From Diploptera punctata (lineage: Eukaryota > Arthropoda > Insecta > Blattodea > Blaberidae), in contig JASPKZ010003424.1 in NCBI GenBank assembly GCA_030220185.1, forward strand, positions 1,302,001 through 1,366,000: a stretch of DNA of 64,000 nt. The letters run 5' to 3'. The notes beneath the pieces were generated by a model, which did no database searches, was not told the origin of the DNA, and saw only the letters and a list, made by a program, of their open reading frames with translations. This document shows, piece after piece, positions 57,240 through 64,000 of the stretch (positions are counted from its first letter, which is position 1; the number at the start of each line of letters is the position of its first letter). A program made the translations under genes and the position numbers.

Positions 57240-58110
57240 AAGAGGAGATATAAATTGACGCATATGTGTATATAATGCATGTTCCAACATAACTCTGGAA
57301 CGTTTAGGACAATTTCAACCAAACTTGGTACATTTATAACTTATAATCTGGAAATGATACTGTAGGGGTTATATACCGTCTCAATTCTGTAGGGGTTATA
57401 TACCGTCTCAACTCCTACATTCGTTAAGTGAAGTCACATGTAAAAATTAATCCAGATAGATAAATATTAGTGCCAAATTTATATTTATGAGGGTCGCTAA
57501 TCTTATTGATGATGGTCCCAATGACATGTAAGACTCAGTTTCTCCGGTAGAACGCCTAAAGGGTAAAAGGTGTAAAACATAAAATATCGAAAATTAGCTG
57601 TTTATTGTTGAATCCCAGTTTTCGGGGTCGCTAAGATTGTTGGTGATAGTCCCGATGACATTTATGCAAATTTTGCCCATACCATCCATAGAGGTTGATA
57701 GGGGTAACATGTAGGCTATACATATCCGAAAAGAGGCCGATATTAATATCAGATAAACATAATTTCCGGGATAACTGAAATGAATAGTGATACCGATGAC
57801 ATTTATGCCCAAATTTTGCCTATACTATCCATAGGGGGTTGATAGGGGTAACATGTAGGCTATACATATCCGAAAAGAGGCCGATATTAGTATCAGATAA
57901 ACAATTTTCTGATAGCTGAAATGAATAGTGACATTTCCGATGGCATTTAAGTACGTTCAGTTAATCATCGGCATGAGGGGAGACGGATGTGAAATAAAAT
58001 GTCTAATATTACAGAGTTTACTTTCGTATCCAAAGTTTTCGGGATCGCTTTAGATGACTGGTGACAAGAAAATTAAGATAAATACCCGAGCATCGCCGGA
58101 TAATCATCTA
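57240..58110. repeat. Unclassified repeat with a ~145-bp tandem duplication
   Basis: Begins near aacataactctggaacgttt and ends near aatacccgagcatcgccgga. At 57655-57945 a unit is present twice (ttgataggggtaacatgtag, tatacatatccgaaaagagg, atattaRtatcagataaac). Two further lines repeat a gggtcgctaa / gatgacatttatgc theme. Smaller duplication taggggttatataccgtctc at 57364-57412. Confidence 0.75.
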
Positions 58111-58509
58111 CTTATATTATTAATATTATTCAACGTTTTGAAATCATTAATTAAATTGTCCAGGCAGCTTACCTAAGTTTTCCTAGTGATCGTTTTCTGG
58201 CTTATTTCCTCAAATTGTATTTATTTTTCTTTTTTCAGATGCTCTTATACACTCCCGACTCCATTTAATTCCCATTAAATGTTTAATGTTTTATTGTCCA
58301 ATTCACGTATCATTCATTGGTAGTGAGAAAGTTGTGAAGTTAAAGACAATGGTACTAACTTTACAGATTGAAACAATACTATACATATCAACCAATGTTA
58401 TACCTATATAATTAATAATTTTATAGCATGTAACACAGCAATTGATCATAATAGGAAAATAAGGTTACCAATACTAAACCCTTTCAATATGTTTCAGTAA
58501 AAATTTAGT

Positions 58510-59140
58510 TACAAACTCATTAATGCTATCGAATCCGTAGGTTCATGGCTGCACGGACATAAACTATCCAAACATCTCTACCTTGAGCTAAAAATGTTCC
58601 AATCATTTCCTGTATAATTTATCTTCCTCAAATTATGGGCAATATTATTCTCCCTCCTCATTCTTGACCCACTATTGAGCGCTTTCCCTGTGGTTTTCCT
58701 ACATGGAATTTCCATGTCTCTATTTTCATTCCCCACTCGTGCCATATGCCCTGTCCATTACAGTCTACGAAGCATAACTTCTTATTACATCTGGCTTCTC
58801 ATAAAAACCATGTAGCTCACTGTTATGTAGTCTTTTCCATTCAGTTATATATTCATTTCTCATTGGTTCAAACATTCTCCCAAGAAATTTATTCTCAAAT
58901 ACTCGTAATTTTTTTCTTCTCCTCTCTTAAATTAAGAATCCATGTTTCTTATCCATATAATATATCTGGGAGAATAACAGTTTTATTTATTTTCAGTTTA
59001 ACGTTTTTTGAGAGAAGTTGGGAAGACAAAAGTCCTATATTGGACAATAGCATGCATTTTCAGAATTGAACCTATGTTTAATTAGTTTTTTATCTCATTC
59101 CTGTTTGTAATTATTGTTTGTCGATTTTTTTTAATTGTCA
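58510..59140 (-). pseudogene. RTE-like fragment (TAAG-tailed family), diverged
   Basis: Complement follows the family from KYLGT-like text near 59100 to the 3' end tgctatcgaatccgtaggtt near 58530. Many substitutions; older than the 55-kb copy. Confidence 0.82.
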
Positions 59141-59219
59141 CTTTTTCAAAATTTAACTTTTGCAGTCATGAACATCCAAGTTCGATAATTCTATTAAGTT
59201 AGTTTTTATAGATATATTT

Positions 59220-59345
59220 GAGTATATGCCTTTCTTGTAGGAAAGCCAGGAATTATATAGGGAATGATTGTAAAACGTTAGCTCGTGACGGGGACCTATG
59301 GAGAGCTTATATCCGCGAAATTCTGAGTTCGATAGTTTTATTATG
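59220..59345 (+). pseudogene. RTE-like 3' end fragment
   Basis: cttgtaggaaagccagga joined to gggaatgattgtaaaacgtt and ggagagcttatatccgcg: an internally deleted C-terminus. Confidence 0.75.
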
Positions 59346-59349
59346 TTAG

Positions 59350-59800
59350 TTAGAGATTTATTTGAATATATGCCTTTTTCTGCAAAATTGTTTTTTATTG
59401 TAAGTTATGAAGTATAAAAGTTGTAGGTAGGAGAATATTGGTAATGAGTTTGTTACACGTCGTAATTTGCAGCAAACAAACTGCCAGGGCTCTGATACAG
59501 ACCGGCAGGGAAGAAGAAAAAGATGGTAGATCCAGCTTCTCTCTCAGTTGCTAATTATTATTCAAGATGTTCACGGTTCAATCAGCTTCCCTCATCGAAA
59601 ACAATTAAACCTTCGTTATGTTCTCGGAGAGAAGGTACGCCCTCATCCCATTGCTAGCTTCACGAACAAAGGCTTCTGCGGAGAACAGCTAAAAAGCTTG
59701 GAGGGTAACCGATAACTAACTAAATCTTGCGGTGAGTTTACTGTGTATGAATTTACAGTTCCTCGTGTACAAGTATGTACACATCGGTCTAATCATACTT
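59350..59800. other. No recognised feature
   Basis: Locally less AT-rich; nothing identified. Confidence 0.4.
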
Positions 59801-59804
59801 GGTC

Positions 59805-60625
59805 ATATTATCATAAATAATGCCACGAGTGATTTCCAAATATCATAAATCCACGACTCACGAAGTGAGGAGTGAATTTATCTAGAGAATCTGGAAATCA
59901 AGAGTGACATTTGTTAGGACTATTTAACGAATAAAATTAATCTGTTTACTCAGAAATCATTATTTAAATATAGTTATTTTAAAATATTTATTTATTTAAT
60001 GTAAACGGCGATGTTTGAAAACAAATTGAGAAACGTTATTTGCTCATCACTGCAACCAGATCATATTTATTGCCAAATAGAATCGCAATATTCTAAGAAT
60101 GCACCATAGTGGAGAAGAAAATTAAACATGTCATTACATGTTATTAATTAATTTCTGATGTCCTATGATGTAAATATACCAATTATATTTTTCTGCAACG
60201 TTAATTCCTGGGAAATAATACGTTTAAGGAAGTGCAAATAGTGGTTTCTTTCTGTGTGGTATAATCAATTGTTACGAATGTTTTTCTGTTATATCTCACA
60301 AACAGAATATGTTTACATTCGTGCTATATATATATATATATCATATATATATACACGTATATATTCGCAATATATATATATATATAATAATATATATATA
60401 TACACGTATATATTCGCAATATATATATCTATATATATACACGTATATTCGCAATATATATATATATCATATATATATATATATATACATATATATTCGC
60501 AATCTGGAGCACACTTCTTAAAATGAAAGTGATAACATCGTGGTGAAAAACGACTGTGATTTGTAAATCAAAATTCATTGAAATGATTGGTCATTGACTG
60601 CCATTTGGAGCATTTGTTAAATAGT
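59805..60625. repeat. Dispersed repeat D1, copy 2
   Basis: Same orientation and order as 17925-18565 (atgccacgagtgatttccaa, aatgtaaacggcgatgtttg, gattggtcattgactgccat), but expanded internally by a TA-rich tandem array at 60320-60500. Confidence 0.8.
60320..60505. repeat. TA-rich minisatellite with CACGTATATATTCGCA units
   Basis: Three to four repeats of tatacacgtatatattcgca separated by variable TA runs. Two overlapping frames rich in Ile and Tyr arise from it and are not genes. Confidence 0.92.
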
Positions 60626-60662
60626 CGATGTAAAACCAATAATCCTGTGCATGAGATATATA

Positions 60663-60664
60663 GG

Positions 60665-60705
<41 letters not shown>
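60663..60705. repeat. (TA)n microsatellite
   Basis: Long uninterrupted TA run. Confidence 0.95.
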
Positions 60706-60711
<6 letters not shown>

Positions 60712-61004
60712 TATTTATTTAAAAAAATAAGTACACTTTTTCATTTCATTCTTATTGGTAGAGATTTTAAAAATATATTCTCAAATACACATTTACTTAT
60801 AGCTAGGGGTTACGATTTTTAGGATTCTGAAATCAGAAATTTAACTTTTTCATTTGTACATTTAAAACTTTGTTAGGAGTGTAGATTTGAAATTTACAAT
60901 TTTAGAGCATTTCAAGGAAAAACATAAAATATATTGTGACTCATTCTAATGATAGGAAATGACTTAAGTAACACTATGCAACAAGAAACAAACTAAATAT
61001 ATGT

Positions 61005-61490
61005 AATATATTGTGGTATAATGGAAATGGACATTTAATGACAAACGAGGAACATTTTTAAGAAGTGGCTGAATCCAAATGCCTGGGAACAATAATTACA
61101 AATTGAAATGAGATGCACGAAGAAATTAAACATAGGCCTAATTTTGAAAATTCGTGTTGTTATGCATTACAGAGACTCTTGTCCAATTTCACTCAAGAAA
61201 CGCTAATATATAAAAATTGTTATTCTCCCAGTTATATTATATGGATGCGAAAACATGGACTCTTGCTTTAAGGAAGGAAAATAGATTGAGTATTTGAGAT
61301 GAACAGACAGGTGAATGGAGAAGATTACAACATAATAGTGAGCTACATTGTCTTTTTAGGAAACCATATATATTAAGGACAGTTAAGTCTCGTAGACTGC
61401 GATGGGCTGGAGATGTGGAACGAATGGAGAATGAAATAAGGTCACGGAAACTTTTCTTGTAGGAAAACCGGAAGAAAAACGCGCAGGCCA
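61005..61490 (+). pseudogene. RTE-like fragment (TAAG-tailed family), diverged
   Basis: NGNGHLMTNEEHF, EVAESKCLGTIITN, MRCTKKLNIGLILK-type text, GCENMDSCFKEGK, DEQTGEWRRLQHNSELH and RRLRWAGDVERMENE in shifting frames; cut off after the GKPE segment. Confidence 0.82.
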
Positions 61491-61499
61491 CATGATTAA

Positions 61500-62280
61500 T
61501 TGCTATTGTACTCTACTTAGTCACAAGCACATTTCGTAACTGGATATGAGAAATATTTTGTTTTTAAACTTCTGTTAACTAAAATTACCGGATACACCAA
61601 GTCCTAGTGCTCGTATAAACTAAGATTTTTTTTATATTCCTGATACCGAGAAATAATCCAGAATTTTATGATCAGTCTGTGCGTAGTTTTTTTTAGCTGA
61701 AACTCCGGTCTCCCAATTCTGAGGAGGCGATATAACTAAATATTTTTAATGTGTGATAAAATGTTGTGTGATGAAAGTGTAATCAGTGTCAAAAGAGTCG
61801 CGTCATGAAATATGTGTGACGAAATGTCACGGTACGAAGTTGATGTGACCAAGTGACGATACACGTTTAACGGTAGAAATGTACTACCTGAAAAGTGAAA
61901 GCGTACAAAAAAAGCGAATAAATAAGACAATTTTGGATAAGATGGTGATAGAATGGAGAAAAGATATTAGACTAGTTTGGGGGTTAATGATAATGTCGCA
62001 TCAACGTTGGACCAGAAAACAGTCTATTTACCGTATTACCACCAGGAAGAGACTACGTTTAAAACCACGTAAAACGTGGATGTAAAACCTAAGAGAAACC
62101 ATGCATGACGTTACCTCTTTTATAAATGTTGTGTTTTTTTCGTAGCGTATTTCCTTTCAGCTTTAAAATTATTATGAGAATCTTGAATATTTTGGCTCAT
62201 AAGGATATGCGGACGTGACAACTAGGATATGCACGTGTATTGTTATGTATATCCACAACTTTTGTTTTGATTATGCAACT
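61500..62280. other. No recognised feature
   Basis: 61760-61870 has several short gtgacg/gtgatg-type words without clear periodicity. No coding family. Confidence 0.4.
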
Positions 62281-62450
62281 GATCTTAAATATATTTAATT
62301 ATGAAAATGAGAAAGGAGGGCACTTGGTAGAAGAAGAGGACTTGCAAAAATAACGTGAATTGATGGTGTTTTAATCAACCTGAGGAAAAAAGAATTGGAC
62401 GTTGAAAATTGGAATGACAGAGAAATTTGAAGCAGAATGACATTTTGAAA
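62280..62450 (+). pseudogene. RTE-like C-terminal scrap
   Basis: GRRRGLAKIT*IDGVLINLR then ELDVENWNDREIWKQN-like text: the final DL...W.DR..W segment of an RTE-type protein. Very short. Confidence 0.4.
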
Positions 62451-62683
62451 CGTGCTAAATAAATAATAATAATAATTATGATAATTAATTGTGAAATGGA
62501 TGATAGTAATGCCATTTAATACCAGCAATTTTCTAAATGACTGATGAAAATTCTAATCTTCCAGGCGAATAAGTAGTTCGAATAAAATATCTAATATTTT
62601 ATGTCGTGTGGTAAAGTTTTATTATATGGGTAGGCGTATATTAGCATGGGGAGAAGATTCTTATTTAGGTTTAAGTATATTGG

Positions 62684-62684
62684 A

Positions 62685-62718
<34 letters not shown>
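62684..62718. repeat. (GA)n microsatellite
   Basis: Uninterrupted GA run of about 34 bp. Confidence 0.95.
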
Positions 62719-62721
<3 letters not shown>

Positions 62722-63359
62722 GGTGAGGTAAAGACTGAGATTTGGTTTTTATGTGGAGAATTCTGCCAGCAGCTTAGTTGAGATTGTCTGAGGAAAGGAA
62801 TTACGAAATAAAGTCGATCGAGACATTCCCTACTGAAATTGCCTTCCATTATGAGTTTGAAGAACATGGCACAGGGCACAAAAGAAGTAAATGAGGTAAG
62901 AGAAGGAAGAAGCAAGATGAGAAGATAGCTCGGGCTTGAAGCAGATAGAATAAAACGTACAGACAAGCAACAGAACTCTACAATTCTTATTCAAATGTTT
63001 ATTTTATTTTAAATTACTTTTAGTAATTCCAGTGGCATTATATTTACGTTATCTCTAATCAGATAAAGTGTTCTTAATTAGTAAGGATTTTTTATCTATA
63101 GTCTAAACTTAATTCTGATATAATTCATAAATCTGAATATTAAGTCAATTTATTTATATTGCTTGTGTTTCGGTATGCAGTATCTCTATCTAACTATTTA
63201 AATCCGGTTTAACAGAATAAACACATCTTCCGGGGCCCATTGTTATATATTTAATTTATATTTCTTCTCCTTTCATATTACTCAGTTGTCTTCCTCTATT
63301 TTTGTTTTATACCCCACGCCTTCCTCATCACCAGCACTATTTAAAATGTATATTACAAG

Positions 63360-63850
63360 ATATTTAGAAAATGTAAATATATGGGTGTTAAAATAAGAGA
63401 AGGTGCGATGCTGACGATCAGTTAAATATACTCGCCCAGTGGTTATATATTACGATCCAGAAACATAGGCAATGGAAAGAACTTATGAAAATCATATTTT
63501 TGTCTTCAAAAGGAGAATTGTCAGAATATATGGTCCAGTGTATGGAAGATAAGATCAAATAATGAAATTGATTTACTAAAAGGAGAGAGTATTATGTGTT
63601 TTGCCAAGTCAGTAAACTTATGATAGCTGGGTCACATGTCATGGATGCAAGAGAAAACACTTCCAAAATTGATACTAGATACCAGAATGGAGGGAGGAAA
63701 GTAGAGATGATCAAGAAAAATTAGGACGAATGACATTGAGGACATTGCAAGTTTGGAACACAATAAGTGGAAAATGAAAGTTAGAGATAGAGGACAGTAG
63801 AAGACTTGTGAGGAAGGATGGGTCCACTTTGGATCGTACGACTAAGAAGA
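63360..63850 (+). pseudogene. RTE-like fragment, degraded
   Basis: ERTYENHIFVFKRRIVRIYG (the FE.KILR.I.GP segment), LMIAGSHVMDARENTSKIDT, RTNDIEDIASLEHNKWKMKV and EDWRKWVHFGSYD-like text in shifting frames. Followed at 63870-63920 by a tail resembling that of the CR1-like element at 53280 (aaggccttctcctccccact, gttaaataaatcc). Confidence 0.6.
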
Positions 63851-64000
63851 CGAAGAAGAAATTGTATATATGTTTAGAGTGAAGGCCTTCTCCTCCCCAC
63901 TGGAGGGTTAAATAAATCCATGGTACGACAGCTCCGGAGAGGAATCAGGGCCGACTGAACTGGTAGTTTTCACCGCATATAGAAAACATTATAATGAATC

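Noticed and set aside
59335..59370. Possible FEY-type aPKC last exon (ttatttgaatatatgcc)
   Set aside because: No FEGFEY context, no acceptor in phase 2, and it is a repeat of nearby text at 59205.
60254..60526. 90-aa and 70-aa Tyr/Ile-rich ORFs
   Set aside because: Translation of TA-rich minisatellite; no coding signal.
1..64000. CRISPR array or bacterial genes
   Set aside because: Short repeats here are hairpin arms and microsatellites without regular spacers; the DNA is eukaryotic with introns.

Overview
This is nuclear DNA of an insect with a large, AT-rich, repeat-laden genome. Several retroelement and SINE sequences look like those I associate with cockroaches, termites and stick insects, but that placement is inference. 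The only host gene recognised is atypical protein kinase C (aPKC, PRKCI/PRKCZ type), on the + strand. Four coding exons of its 3' half are present: 939-1057 (kinase subdomains IX-X), 3336-3505 (end of the kinase C-lobe), and two alternative versions of the next exon, 37232-37347 and 39707-39822. The last two are both 116 nt, both start in phase 0 and both end in phase 2. They encode related versions of the C-terminal extension with its turn motif, and they look mutually exclusive. The final exon carrying the hydrophobic motif was not found and probably lies beyond 64 kb. Everything else is intron filled with mobile DNA; one intron (3506-37231) is 33.7 kb long.

From 1 to about 40.3 kb the introns are studded with roughly 17 long inverted-repeat (hairpin) insertions. 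Many share a head block of the type GGAAGTAACACTATGAGGT and arm ends CTCACCTCATA...TATGAGGTGAG. Several have target-site duplications (TSDs) of 9-13 bp. Their architecture (head block, inverted copy, direct copy) matches a Penelope-like element at 18920-20769, which still has an RT plus GIY-YIG ORF and a 12-bp TSD. Some hairpin arms contain remnants of a Penelope C-terminal coding region, and several contain a hammerhead-ribozyme-like core. I interpret them as a family of inverted-dimer Penelope derivatives, the most novel feature of the window.

The same half also holds two pogo/Tigger-type elements (3.7-4.9 and 5.9-6.5 kb), several tRNA-derived SINEs, a 2.9-kb foldback element inserted inside a SINE (23.8-26.7 kb), and a nuclear copy of mitochondrial COX2 (27.35-27.58 kb) that reads through only with the invertebrate mitochondrial code.

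From 40.2 to 44.2 kb there is a repeat-poor AT-rich stretch. From 44 kb to the end the hairpins are absent and the DNA is a patchwork of 5'-truncated non-LTR (RTE-like) retrotransposon 3' ends of at least four families. These include a nested insertion with a 14-bp TSD (55.0-55.5 kb) and one CR1/Jockey-like tail. SINEs, a 109-bp hairpin MITE, a ~145-bp tandem repeat and long TA, GA and TAAG microsatellites lie among them. No functional tRNA, rRNA or CRISPR array was found.
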